This document shows, piece by piece, positions 24,946 to 33,622 of a stretch of DNA of 64,000 nt (positions within the stretch are counted from its first letter, which is position 1; the number at the start of each line of letters is the position of its first letter). The stretch is from the NCBI GenBank assembly GCA_964557955.1, contig CAZLCS010000012.1, forward strand, positions 1 through 64,000, given 5' to 3'. This DNA comes from JALOOX01 sp964557955 (GTDB taxonomy: Bacteria > Desulfobacterota > Syntrophobacteria > Syntrophobacterales > Syntrophobacteraceae). The notes below the pieces were generated by a model. The model was given only the letters and a program-made list of their open reading frames with translations, made no database searches and was not told the origin of the DNA. The translations under genes and the position numbers were made by a program.

Positions 24946-26799
24946 TCAGGTTTCGTACGTCGTCTCCACCACTTTCCACTTGAACTCGCCCTCGAACAAG
25001 CCCTTGAGGGTTCGCCGGTCCGCCCCCAGTTGCTCGAACACCCTGTCAACACTCTCGCTCTGGGAAAGCAGAAGGGCATAAAAGAGGTGCTCCTCGTCGA
25101 CGAACATCACCCGATCGTTGCCCGGATACTTCCCCGCATGTCTCCCCTCGACGAACATCACCTGGCCTTCGCCTGCGATGATCCTTGCGTCCTCCAGGCA
25201 GCGGCGGTAGTTGATGGTGGGCATTGGAAAGGCGTCGGTCGGCTTTCCCTCCGCCCGGCTCGGAAAAACCATCCGCTCCGCAGTGACTCCAGCATACCGC
25301 AGAACACCCCTTATCCCCCGCTCAAGATCCACGTTCTGCAAAAACGCGAGAAGGATATGCCGAACTTCGAGCTTCCCGCCGGCTTCGTCTCGGGCCAGCC
25401 GCTCGGCCTCCGCGAAAACCCTCGTCACCTTGGGGCTCAGGGGGAACTGCAGGGGTACGACCGTTTGCCGCGCCGCAGCCACATCCAGGGCGAATACGAA
25501 GGTCTCTCTCGTGAGCTCCTGCCTGGCCCTTTTTTCCGCCTCTTTAAAGGACAGGCCTCCTCGGCCATGATTGTCCGTGACTCCCGTTGTCTCAACCAGG
25601 ATCAGGCCGCCATGCTGAAGGGCTTTGCCAATCGACCCAAACTCAGTGATCACCGGCTTGTACCGCTCGCTCACATCCCGCCAGCAGCCCAAAAGCGCGT
25701 GGCTGGGGCGAGATGCGTTTCCCGTGAGAATCACGAGCGGCTGAAGGTGGACATTTTCGAGGCAACCGGCCATGAGCAGGGCCAGGTCGATGCAGGTCCC
25801 TTCGCCTTGCCGTGATTCCATGTTTGTCACCACGTGGTGGGGGGGGCGGATGTTCTGACTCCCCGGCTCGAAGCTCGAGGCCTCCCCTTCATAGCGGATG
25901 GTATATTTTTCCCGCAGGCACTCGTAGATCGCCTGCACGATCCGCATGGCGCCGTCTGCGCTTTCCATTCTCCGGGTCTGCTCGAACGAGGACGGCAACC
26001 CCCATCGGTCGAGAACCCCGGCCGCTTCGGCCACTATGTTCAGGACAGCGGGATGGGCGGGCTGGACGAAACAGGCAAGGCTTTTACGAGCGCAAACATC
26101 GAAGGACCATTCATAGAACCCCAGGATCTCGATCTCTCTTTCAAAAACCGTCTCGCCGTTGATTCCGACGGTCAGGCTGGTCTTTGCCTTTTGAGTCTGC
26201 CCCTTGAGGACTTCGTGTTTGAGAAGCAGGGGGATTCGCTCCATATGGAAGATCTTCCCTGGGGCGAGCGGCTCGATGTCACTCTGCCATGGGGTGCTGT
26301 AACCTTGAATGGAGATATCGAGCCTGAACGGCCGTTGGGGCGCATCGCCGGGGTTGGTGATGGTGAGTTGAGAGAGGATGGGAATGGAGCAGTGATGCAG
26401 GGAATAGTTGATGGCCGGAGCGGCCTTAAGCGTGAAGACCAGGCCGCCCCACCGGAAACTGCAGAGATTACGGTCGCCAAATGTCCACAGGGTCGTTCCC
26501 GTGCGGATGGCGGCTCCCGGAAGGATTCGAGTCGGCTGCGGCGCATCCTTGAGCGGCTTCCCGCCGAGAAAGGTCCCGTAGTGGCTGCCCAGATCTTCGA
26601 TCCACCACGCGCCTGATTTCCAGTAGACCCTCGCGTGCTTCCGGCTGACCTTGAAGTCGGGGGAAAGATCGATGTCCGGCTTCCAGTCACGGGAGGGATC
26701 CGCACGCCCCAGGATCGCATCCCCGGTCAGGGCGAACACCTTCTCTTTCGAGGCTCCCTCGAGGACCTTGAGCTCCATCTCATGGATTGTGCCTTTCAT
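24946..26799 (-). CDS. FHA / transglutaminase-like / Clp-N fusion protein
   Basis: Start ATG at 26799 (MKGTIHEMELKVLEG) with GGAG upstream; 617 residues. N-terminal FHA domain about 25-105 (ILGRADPSRD, VSRKHARVYW, DLGSHYGTFLGG). A beta domain (about 110-220) follows. Next is a transglutaminase-like core: Cys in GEGTCIDLALLMAG (about 335), His in SRPSHALLGCW (about 368), and LVETTG where families usually have a third acidic residue. Residues about 455-610 hold two Clp-N-like repeats (RVFAEAERLARDEA ... LEVRHILLAFL; YRRCLEDARIIA ... VDEEHLFYALL). It should bind phosphothreonine partners and the Clp machine. It overlaps the upstream sigma-like gene by 20 bases, so it is one transcription unit. 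Confidence 0.85.
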   Translation of the reverse strand: MKGTIHEMELKVLEGASKEKVFALTGDAILGRADPSRDWKPDIDLSPDFKVSRKHARVYWKSGAWWIEDLGSHYGTFLGGKPLKDAPQPTRILPGAAIRTGTTLWTFGDRNLCSFRWGGLVFTLKAAPAINYSLHHCSIPILSQLTITNPGDAPQRPFRLDISIQGYSTPWQSDIEPLAPGKIFHMERIPLLLKHEVLKGQTQKAKTSLTVGINGETVFEREIEILGFYEWSFDVCARKSLACFVQPAHPAVLNIVAEAAGVLDRWGLPSSFEQTRRMESADGAMRIVQAIYECLREKYTIRYEGEASSFEPGSQNIRPPHHVVTNMESRQGEGTCIDLALLMAGCLENVHLQPLVILTGNASRPSHALLGCWRDVSERYKPVITEFGSIGKALQHGGLILVETTGVTDNHGRGGLSFKEAEKRARQELTRETFVFALDVAAARQTVVPLQFPLSPKVTRVFAEAERLARDEAGGKLEVRHILLAFLQNVDLERGIRGVLRYAGVTAERMVFPSRAEGKPTDAFPMPTINYRRCLEDARIIAGEGQVMFVEGRHAGKYPGNDRVMFVDEEHLFYALLLSQSESVDRVFEQLGADRRTLKGLFEGEFKWKVVETTYET

Positions 26800-28666
26800 G
26801 AAGACCACTCCGCTCCCAGGTCAGTGAAAACTCCCCTGAAGGCAGCTCGTCAAACTCGGCCAGCAACTCATCCGTACCCTCGATCCGCTGAAATTCGGCG
26901 ACCAGGCGCTCGTCCGTCGCTGTGGAGTGGAGCACGGCAAGGGGCCACGGGGGTTCGATGAGACCCATCTTGATCGAAATCCTCTGCGTCACCGGGTCTG
27001 CCATCACCTGGACCCGCGGGGGCCCCTGAGCCTCGAACGCCACAGTCGATATCGGTTCTTCTCCCCGGACCCTCACGGGAGCTGCAACGGGCGCAAAGGA
27101 TAGCGCCGCCCTGTCAAGGCCCAACAATTCCAAACCTTCGTCGAGGACTTGAGCTGTCTTTTTCCTGACATTCAAGGCGATCTTCAGCACAGCGGCGGCC
27201 CTGCCCTTGAGATCGGTCACCAGGGCCCTGGCACGCGCTCTGAGCTCCGGGTCGAGTGGCTCGCCGTCGGCGGCTGCGACCCGCCTGTCCGCACGGGACT
27301 CATCAAACAGTCGCCCTGACGAAAAATCCTCCCATACCTGGTCAAAATGATCCTGAACATACTGATGCGCCCAGACACGGTTGACGCACTCCTGGCAGCT
27401 GGCCAGGTGCTCGTCGATGGCAGCCATTTCCTGTTCGCTCATCCTCTTTTTCCCATAGCTCCCGATCGTCTCCCAATCTATGTGCTTCATTTCCGTTACC
27501 TTTCCACCCGTACCCAAAATATTCTTATTTATGGGATCATCTTCACAAGGCTTCACGTTCTTTTTCTTATCATGTTCTCCGGAGCGCCTGGCTTCTTCAA
27601 TATGTTCCTTGATGCGCGTAGCCAATTTGTTGTTCCAGTCATCAACTTGATGGTGTCTCTTTTTGTCGTGAGTATAGAACACGTCATACAAAATGTCTTT
27701 GATCCGATGAGTCCACCAATCTTTATATCGTTCCTGTTTGTATACTTCTTTTACCTTCATATCAATTTTCAGTAAGACAAACTTGGAAATATTATTATAG
27801 TAAAAATCATTCGGCATGAATGGATCAATGAATTCATGACAACTGCTGCAAGCTTCCTGAGCCAGATCATCTACAATCGATCCAATCGATTTATCAACAA
27901 AATCTTTCGATTCCAAATCAAATAGCTTCTTGAATACAAAAGATATAACGGCATGAGGTTTTCCACAGAGGAAGACCAGTCGCATCAGGATTATGGCGAT
28001 CTCCTTGCGGGAAAGAGCATCGCCGGGGATGGGAGGCTGGGGAATATCTTCCCATTCCGTGCCGTCCTCAGACTGCGGAGTGGGAAGCTGGATATTGAGA
28101 ACCGTGGTCAAGCCCTCTTTCCAATATATATTCAGAATAGACTTTCCAAGGTAATGGGTAACGAACTGCTGAAATCCATATTGAGGATTATACTTGTCGA
28201 TTTTCTCATAAGCCAATGCAAATGCGATATCGGCGAGGTCTCTACCGTCTTGAACGTTTCGAGTCTTGCCATTATAGAATGCACGAATTTTATTGATATA
28301 TTTCGCATAAAGCAAATGGTAGGCTTTTTGGTCTGGATTTTTGATGTCATTGACTAAAGAAATTTCGGAAATATAATTGCTTAGCAGATCGATATAGTCA
28401 TCAATTCTATATCCTTTAAACATTAAGATCGCTAATCTATAGATAAATTTTATAGCATAGGTCCCATTCTCTTTATGCTGGTACTTCCCATCAATGCAAA
28501 AAGCGACATGGTCTCTCAACGCATCGAAGGCTTCACGGTCTCCCTCGACATAGCGAGTATACACCTTTTGGGAGCCATCCGCTTTGGTTACCTCCAGACG
28601 CTTTTTCTTAATCGCCTTGCTCAGCAGCTCCATGAATTCAGCATGAGATAAAGTCGAGGTTGCCAT
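26780..28666 (-). CDS. Sigma-70 region-2-like protein fused to a zinc-finger (anti-sigma type) module
   Basis: Start ATG at 28666 (MATSTLSHAEF) with AGGAG upstream; 628 residues. A segment at about 120-190 fits sigma region 2: LLYAKYINKIRAFY, then GRDLADIAFALAYEKIDKY, then GFQQFVTHYLGKSILNIYW. A helical segment near 220-275 could be a poor region 4. Near 400-430 lies EEMAAIDEHLASCQEC-like zinc-finger sequence (exactly MAAIDEHLASCQEC), the HxxxCxxC pattern of zf-HC2 anti-sigma proteins. The C-terminal 200 residues are unassigned. It follows the Clp gene by 38 bases. The first two thirds of the gene are AT-rich, the last third GC-rich. It could be the transcription factor for the cluster motif; this is inference. 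Confidence 0.7.
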   Translation of the reverse strand: MATSTLSHAEFMELLSKAIKKKRLEVTKADGSQKVYTRYVEGDREAFDALRDHVAFCIDGKYQHKENGTYAIKFIYRLAILMFKGYRIDDYIDLLSNYISEISLVNDIKNPDQKAYHLLYAKYINKIRAFYNGKTRNVQDGRDLADIAFALAYEKIDKYNPQYGFQQFVTHYLGKSILNIYWKEGLTTVLNIQLPTPQSEDGTEWEDIPQPPIPGDALSRKEIAIILMRLVFLCGKPHAVISFVFKKLFDLESKDFVDKSIGSIVDDLAQEACSSCHEFIDPFMPNDFYYNNISKFVLLKIDMKVKEVYKQERYKDWWTHRIKDILYDVFYTHDKKRHHQVDDWNNKLATRIKEHIEEARRSGEHDKKKNVKPCEDDPINKNILGTGGKVTEMKHIDWETIGSYGKKRMSEQEMAAIDEHLASCQECVNRVWAHQYVQDHFDQVWEDFSSGRLFDESRADRRVAAADGEPLDPELRARARALVTDLKGRAAAVLKIALNVRKKTAQVLDEGLELLGLDRAALSFAPVAAPVRVRGEEPISTVAFEAQGPPRVQVMADPVTQRISIKMGLIEPPWPLAVLHSTATDERLVAEFQRIEGTDELLAEFDELPSGEFSLTWERSGLHERHNP

Positions 28667-28704
28667 GACTCGGGATCTCCTGTTGATTATACTGGGAAAA
28701 AAGC

Positions 28705-31068
28705 TCAAAGCGCCGTGTCGAAAGTGTGTCTGAAAACCAGTTGGTCGTTCACAAGCTCAATGCTGATGTGATCTCCATCCCGGATCTCGCCGGCGTGGAG
28801 TTTCTGACAGAAGGGATCTTCGACGACCTTCCTGAACGCTCCCTCCAGACATCTGGCCCCGTGTTCTTTCCGATCGCGATGCTCAACCACGTGCTCGACG
28901 GCTTCGGGTTTCATGGACACGGTGATCTGTTTAGGGCCAAGTTTTGACCGAAAAACGTCGAGGAATTTGTTCACGATCCGGATCAGGTGTTCTCTTTGAA
29001 GAGGGGACATGAAGAGGATTTCGGTGACACGATTCAAGAATTCGGGCCGAAAGGATGATTTCAAGCGCAGATTGAAGGCCTTTTCGACGCTTTTCCCGTT
29101 TTCGGCATCGAGATCCACAAAGCCGATGGGTTCCCGCCCTACAGGATCGCTGCCACTGTTACAGGTCATGATGAACAACGCATTTCGGGCGTCGATGGTT
29201 TTTCCGAGACCGTCGGTGAGCCTCCCCTCGTCGAAGAGCTGCAGAAAGACGTCGAGAACCTCCGTGTGGGCCTTTTCGATTTCATCGAGCAGCACAACGG
29301 AATAAGGCTTTTGGCGCAGCTCTTCCGTCAGCTGGCCGCCGTCTTCACATCGGACATAACCCGGGGGAGCCCCGATCAGCCTGGAAACGCTGTGCTTTTC
29401 TCCAAACTCGGTCATATCGAAGCGAATCAGGCGTTTCTCCGAACCGAAGAGCGCTTCGGCGAGGGCCTTGGCCAGCTCGGTCTTTCCCACTCCGGTGGGT
29501 CCCACGAGCAGGAAAACCCCGATGGGATGCCTCTGATCCCCAAGGCCGATCCTGGCCGCCTGCACCGCCCGGGTGATTCGGTCGATGGCCGCGTCCTGGC
29601 CAATAACCCTCTCCTTGAGCCGGTCGGCGAGTCCTGCCAGCTTCTCCTTCTCCCGCCCCTGGATCCGACCGAGGGGGACTCCCGTTAAGGCAGCAACGGT
29701 TTCCGCCACCGTGTCCGTCGTCACCCTGTGCACTACCCGTGGGGGAGGGTCTTCGGCGAGAGCAGTTCCGCAATTCCGATGCGGATCATCCGGCGCCGCA
29801 GCGCCGAGTGCAGGGAGTTTTGCCCTCGCGCAGCATCGATCCATCAGGTCCACGGCTTTCCCGGGCATCCGGAATTCCGTGAGATATCGCATGGCAAGGT
29901 CCACCATAACCGGCAGGGCATCGGAGTCTATGACCACACCGTGGTGCTTCTCGTACAGATGCTCAATACCCTTTAAGATGCTCAAGGTTTCCTCGGGGCT
30001 GGTCTCCTGCACCTGGATACGCTCGAAACGGCGCCTCAACGCGGCATCCTTTTCGATGGAGCGCCTGCATTCCTCCGGCGTCGTGGCGCCGATCACGCGG
30101 ATCTGTCCGCGCGCCAGGACCGGCTTCATGATGTTCGCCGCATCCAGGGCTCCGCTGGCCGCGCCGGCCCCGACCAGTGTGTGGATCTCGTCCAGGAACA
30201 GGATGACGTGGGGGTTGGCTTCGACCTCGTCCATGACGCTTCGAAGCCGCTCCTCAAAATCCCCCCGGTAGCGCGTGCCGGCCAGCAGGGCATCCATCCT
30301 GAGCTCCACGATGCGCACACTGCGAAGCTCTTCAACCACACCTTTCCGCACTGCTTCCCGGGCCAGACCCTCCACGATGGCCGTCTTCCCGACGCCCGAT
30401 TCCCCAATGAGCAGCGGGTTGTTGTTTTCTCTCCGAAGCAGGCTCCTGCAGACCTGAAGGAGCTCTTCGCCGCGCCCGATCAGGGGTTTGAGCTCCCCCT
30501 TGAGGGCCAGGGCCGTCAAGTCCCTTCCGTAGCGGTCGAGGGTGGGGGTGCCAGGCCTGGCTGGGGGGGCATTCGGGTGGACTGTTGCGGCCAACAGGCT
30601 TTGGGAAGAGCTCCCCACCGCAGCCAAAGCGGCATCGATGGGCTGAGTTGAGAGGATGCACAGAGCTTTGAGCAGATGGAGGGGAACCAGAATTCCTCCC
30701 CCTTCGCTTGCAGCCATGTGCTCCGCTCGAGAAAAAACCTGCCTGCATCCATCGCTTCGGTGAACGACTCCCCCCTGCTCTCTCAAATGGGACCCCGTAC
30801 CCACAAGGCTTCGCAGCCGGCGGCGCAGCCCCTTGGGATCGATGCGACATTTCTCGAAGGCGGTGGAAAGGGGTGGGAGCTCATCCGCAAGCACGTTGCC
30901 CGGGATCTGCAGGCCCGCTGCCTGCACTTTTCCCCCGTCCATAAGCTCGTCAACCTTGCACAGAGCGATGAACAAGTGCTCCCGCCGGATGAATTCCCAC
31001 TTCAACCAGGCGGCTTCGTTGGCTGCAAGCTGCCAGAATAGCTTGGAGAGGTCGGTGTAGACGGTCAT
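28705..31068 (-). CDS. ClpA/ClpC-type AAA+ protein unfoldase with two ATPase domains
   Basis: Protein of 787 residues. N-domain about 1-160. First AAA+ module: Walker A GESGVGKT (about 220), Walker B VILFLDEIHT. Second module: Walker A GPTGVGKT (about 525), VVLLDEIEKAH, then LNRVTEILF. There is no long ClpB-type middle domain. Between Walker B and the sensor region lies PIGF (IGF at about 648-650), where ClpA/C/X proteins carry the hydrophobic IGL/VGF loop that docks on ClpP; ClpB and ClpV lack it. So a degradative unfoldase working with ClpP is plausible. No clpP gene is in the window. First gene of the unit driven by the motif at 31191-31219. Confidence 0.92.
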   Translation of the reverse strand: MTVYTDLSKLFWQLAANEAAWLKWEFIRREHLFIALCKVDELMDGGKVQAAGLQIPGNVLADELPPLSTAFEKCRIDPKGLRRRLRSLVGTGSHLREQGGVVHRSDGCRQVFSRAEHMAASEGGGILVPLHLLKALCILSTQPIDAALAAVGSSSQSLLAATVHPNAPPARPGTPTLDRYGRDLTALALKGELKPLIGRGEELLQVCRSLLRRENNNPLLIGESGVGKTAIVEGLAREAVRKGVVEELRSVRIVELRMDALLAGTRYRGDFEERLRSVMDEVEANPHVILFLDEIHTLVGAGAASGALDAANIMKPVLARGQIRVIGATTPEECRRSIEKDAALRRRFERIQVQETSPEETLSILKGIEHLYEKHHGVVIDSDALPVMVDLAMRYLTEFRMPGKAVDLMDRCCARAKLPALGAAAPDDPHRNCGTALAEDPPPRVVHRVTTDTVAETVAALTGVPLGRIQGREKEKLAGLADRLKERVIGQDAAIDRITRAVQAARIGLGDQRHPIGVFLLVGPTGVGKTELAKALAEALFGSEKRLIRFDMTEFGEKHSVSRLIGAPPGYVRCEDGGQLTEELRQKPYSVVLLDEIEKAHTEVLDVFLQLFDEGRLTDGLGKTIDARNALFIMTCNSGSDPVGREPIGFVDLDAENGKSVEKAFNLRLKSSFRPEFLNRVTEILFMSPLQREHLIRIVNKFLDVFRSKLGPKQITVSMKPEAVEHVVEHRDRKEHGARCLEGAFRKVVEDPFCQKLHAGEIRDGDHISIELVNDQLVFRHTFDTAL

Positions 31069-31190
31069 GGAGCATTCCCCCTGGCTGTCTCTGTTGCGGT
31101 CGTTCGTTCACACGGATGGGCGCCTCTTGGTCGGAGTCCGGCACGAGCAGGGGAAACCGCTCCAGAACCCCACGGACTCCTCACCTATCC

Positions 31191-31219
31191 ATAGTGTGCA
31201 GCCGCAACCATTCTCGCTC
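31191..31219 (-). promoter_or_regulatory. Cluster promoter motif upstream of the Clp / sigma-like / FHA operon
   Basis: Minus strand: GAGCGAGAA, 16 bases, CTATGGA, 122 bases before the Clp start codon. Back to back with the plus-strand copy at 31265-31293 in the same 378-base divergent intergenic region, which otherwise shows no gene. Confidence 0.75.
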
Positions 31220-31264
31220 CCCGTTCCCGGAAAAATCACATTTGCCCAAAAAACGACTTGCACC

Positions 31265-31293
31265 GAGCGAGAAATGCCCCCCGGCCCGCCTAT
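31265..31293 (+). promoter_or_regulatory. Cluster promoter motif upstream of the exported protein / ExbB / ExbD-like operon
   Basis: Plus strand: GAGCGAGAA, 16 bases, CTATTGC, 153 bases before the ATG at 31447. Divergent partner of the site at 31191-31219, separated by about 46 bases between the upstream boxes. Confidence 0.75.
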
Positions 31294-31446
31294 TGCCCAC
31301 AAAAGGCAGCGAAGCAACGGAAACCCGGTGGCACTCATGACGAGGAGGGACAGGGTATGAATCGGATCGTGAGAAACTTACATGGCTTTTTCGAGAGATG
31401 CAACTTCAAGGAAACGAGACCTTATCCACGCACGGAGGGCAGGACG

Positions 31447-32466
31447 ATGAGCAAGATGACGGTTTGGTCCATGTCGATGATGCTGGTGTTGATCAGCGCG
31501 CAGGCCATGGCCGCCGCTGGGGATCCCGTTTCGATCAAGCTGAACTGGAAGCCGGGAGAGACCTATCAATATAAAATGGACTTCGACACGAGTACATCCT
31601 CTCAGGGAGAGACCATGCACATGCAGTTCTCGACCAAGGTTTCCCTGAAAGTGCTGGGCATCGGCGGAACCGCTGCCACGGCACCCATCCCCAACGGGGC
31701 GGCGCAGATGGCTTCTCAGAGCCAGTCCTTCTCGATGGGAGGCCACACCACCGACATCGAGCTTCGTTATGGAGACATGAATATGACCATAGGGGTCTCG
31801 GGCCGAACCCTGGCGATCCACGTGGACCAGAATGCGGCCAGGGCGACCCTGAACGGGTCGCCTATCCCCGCGACCCAGTTGGAAGCGTTCCGTAAGGAGG
31901 TCAAGCCGCTGCAGGAATTGCTCAGGACGGTCGTCCGCATCCAGATGAGCGATTCCGGTCGCATTGTCAGCGTGGCGGGGCTGGAGAAGCTGGATGCGGC
32001 CACTCAGAAGGAACTGGCCATGGAGATCCTCGAGAGCATGCTTCTTCCCGACAAACCTCTCAAGGTGGGGGAGCACTACGTGGAAAAGAAGACCCTCGGG
32101 AGACTCGCCTCAGGCAATCCTGGTGCGGGCGCCGGTGGACGCGACGGCGCGACGGTGGAGCTCCAGCGCACGCTCAAGTCCGTCCGCAAGACGAAGGGTG
32201 GGATCAACGTGGCCGAGTTCTCGGCTCCCCTGCAGAGGAAATTCGAGAACTTCCCCCTGGACGATAGGGGTACCAGCGGAACTGCCGAGACAAACCTGGT
32301 CTTCAAGTCCCACATCGACGTGGACAAGGGCACCATTCTGAAGGAAACGGCGGAGGGGACAATTCTCGTGACTCCCCGCGGGTCCGGAAAGATGACCGTC
32401 AAGACCAGGCTCACCATGTCTCTCGTGGAGCCCAAAAAGTACCAGTCCCTGGCGGCCAGCTTCTGA
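31447..32466 (+). CDS. Exported protein of unknown function
   Basis: Start ATG at 31447 (MSKMTVWSMSMMLVLISAQAM) with GGAGGG upstream; 339 residues. The signal peptide ends near AQAMA-AAG. The mature part begins VSIKLNWKPGETYQYKMDFD and looks beta-rich, with a Met/Gln/Ser-rich loop (about 80-100). I recognise no catalytic motif; proteins opening with an LxWKxGxxYxYxM pattern are often periplasmic proteins of unknown function. First gene of the plus-strand operon that continues into the ExbB/ExbD-like channel genes (43-base gap), so it is probably a periplasmic component of the same assembly. Confidence 0.8.
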   Translation: MSKMTVWSMSMMLVLISAQAMAAAGDPVSIKLNWKPGETYQYKMDFDTSTSSQGETMHMQFSTKVSLKVLGIGGTAATAPIPNGAAQMASQSQSFSMGGHTTDIELRYGDMNMTIGVSGRTLAIHVDQNAARATLNGSPIPATQLEAFRKEVKPLQELLRTVVRIQMSDSGRIVSVAGLEKLDAATQKELAMEILESMLLPDKPLKVGEHYVEKKTLGRLASGNPGAGAGGRDGATVELQRTLKSVRKTKGGINVAEFSAPLQRKFENFPLDDRGTSGTAETNLVFKSHIDVDKGTILKETAEGTILVTPRGSGKMTVKTRLTMSLVEPKKYQSLAASF

Positions 32467-32509
32467 AAACAGGCTTCCAGTGCAACCAGCCATCAAAGGA
32501 GGACCCGGA

Positions 32510-33622
32510 ATGGATAGGAAAACGTGCGTCAATCTGGCATCGATCTCCCTCGGGTTGTTTGTGGTGCTGTGCGGCGGCGCCTGGCTGGTCTCGTCCCCCG
32601 GCAGCCGGATCTATGAATTCTTCTTCCATCGCAGCTTTGTCCAGTTCCTGACCCTCTCCGTGTTCTCGCTGCTGGTGGTGCTTGTCGGCCATCGCGGGCT
32701 CCACTGCGCCAGAGAGCACAAGGTCCTCGAAGCTGCCAGGAGAGGGAGCGGCGACTGGCGCAAGGGCCCCGGCGTCCTCGGCGAACTGCATGGGATGCTG
32801 CGGAACGCGCTCATCGAGCAGGGGGCGCAGGCCGTGCCGGAGGCCCTCCGGAAGAGTGTCCAGGTTCAGAAGGAGAAGATCCGGAGCGGTCACGAGGTCC
32901 TGGGATTTCTCATGTGCGCCCTGCCGGCCCTGGGCCTCTTCGGCACGGTCCTGGGCCTGAGCGACTCCCTCTACGCCGCCTTTTCGGGAAGCCGAGGGGG
33001 GCCTGAGATGATCCACCAGTTCGTCACCGCGCTCTCCACCGCCCTCGACACCACCATCCTGGGCCTTGGTTGCAGCATGCTGCTCGGAGCACCCATTTGG
33101 CTCCTGGGACGATTGGAGAACCAGCTGGTGGTGGATTGCGCCGCCTACCTCGATGGAACGGTCTCTCTTGAGGAGCCCACGGCGACCGTTGCGGAGGAGA
33201 CCCAACAAGGGGGGGCCGACCGCCCTGCCCGATCCCTCGATGTGCTGCGTGCCGAGCTCCGCGCCTTGACGTTGGGGATTGTGGAAGAGGCTGCCGCCGG
33301 CTTTCGGCAGCTCGGTGAGGAAAGCCGCGACTCCCTGCGGGATTCTGTTCGACAGGCCATGCTGGAAGGTTCAGACGCGCAGCGCCGGCGCGAGGAGGCG
33401 ATGGTCGCAAAGCTCGCCTCGGACGTCTCCCGGAGCATGGACCAATCCCTCAAAGCCATCGGGGCGCTGCTTGAAAAGCAGAACGGTCGTGCGGCCAAGG
33501 ATTTCGTGCAGCAGGTCCGGCAGCTCGAAAAGACGCTGCGCAGGAGAACCCCCGATGAGGTCATCATCCGGTACGATCACAACGGACATTCCCAGCGTGA
33601 GGTGGGTCATGCGGAAAGCTGA
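32510..33622 (+). CDS. MotA/TolQ/ExbB-family ion-channel protein
   Basis: Start ATG at 32510 with AAGGAGG upstream; 370 residues. Membrane segments are near 8-25 (SISLGLFVVLCGGAWLV), 40-60, 135-155 and 175-200. The family signatures are LPALGLFGTVLGLSDSLYAAF and ALSTALDTTILGLG, matching the GTVxG and TxxGL helices of ExbB/TolQ/MotA. The last 150 residues are charged and helical, a likely cytoplasmic coiled coil, longer than in ExbB. With the two downstream proteins it should form a proton-motive-force-driven inner-membrane complex. The stop overlaps the next start codon region by 14 bases, so translation is coupled. Confidence 0.88.
   Translation: MDRKTCVNLASISLGLFVVLCGGAWLVSSPGSRIYEFFFHRSFVQFLTLSVFSLLVVLVGHRGLHCAREHKVLEAARRGSGDWRKGPGVLGELHGMLRNALIEQGAQAVPEALRKSVQVQKEKIRSGHEVLGFLMCALPALGLFGTVLGLSDSLYAAFSGSRGGPEMIHQFVTALSTALDTTILGLGCSMLLGAPIWLLGRLENQLVVDCAAYLDGTVSLEEPTATVAEETQQGGADRPARSLDVLRAELRALTLGIVEEAAAGFRQLGEESRDSLRDSVRQAMLEGSDAQRRREEAMVAKLASDVSRSMDQSLKAIGALLEKQNGRAAKDFVQQVRQLEKTLRRRTPDEVIIRYDHNGHSQREVGHAES

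Noticed and set aside
20667..31068. Type VI secretion system because of PpkA/PppA/Fha/ClpV-like gene set
   Set aside because: No Hcp, VgrG, TssB/C, TssJ/L/M or baseplate genes; the Clp protein has an IGF loop, unlike ClpV; extra genes (tubulin-like, vWA, ExbB-like) do not belong to T6SS.
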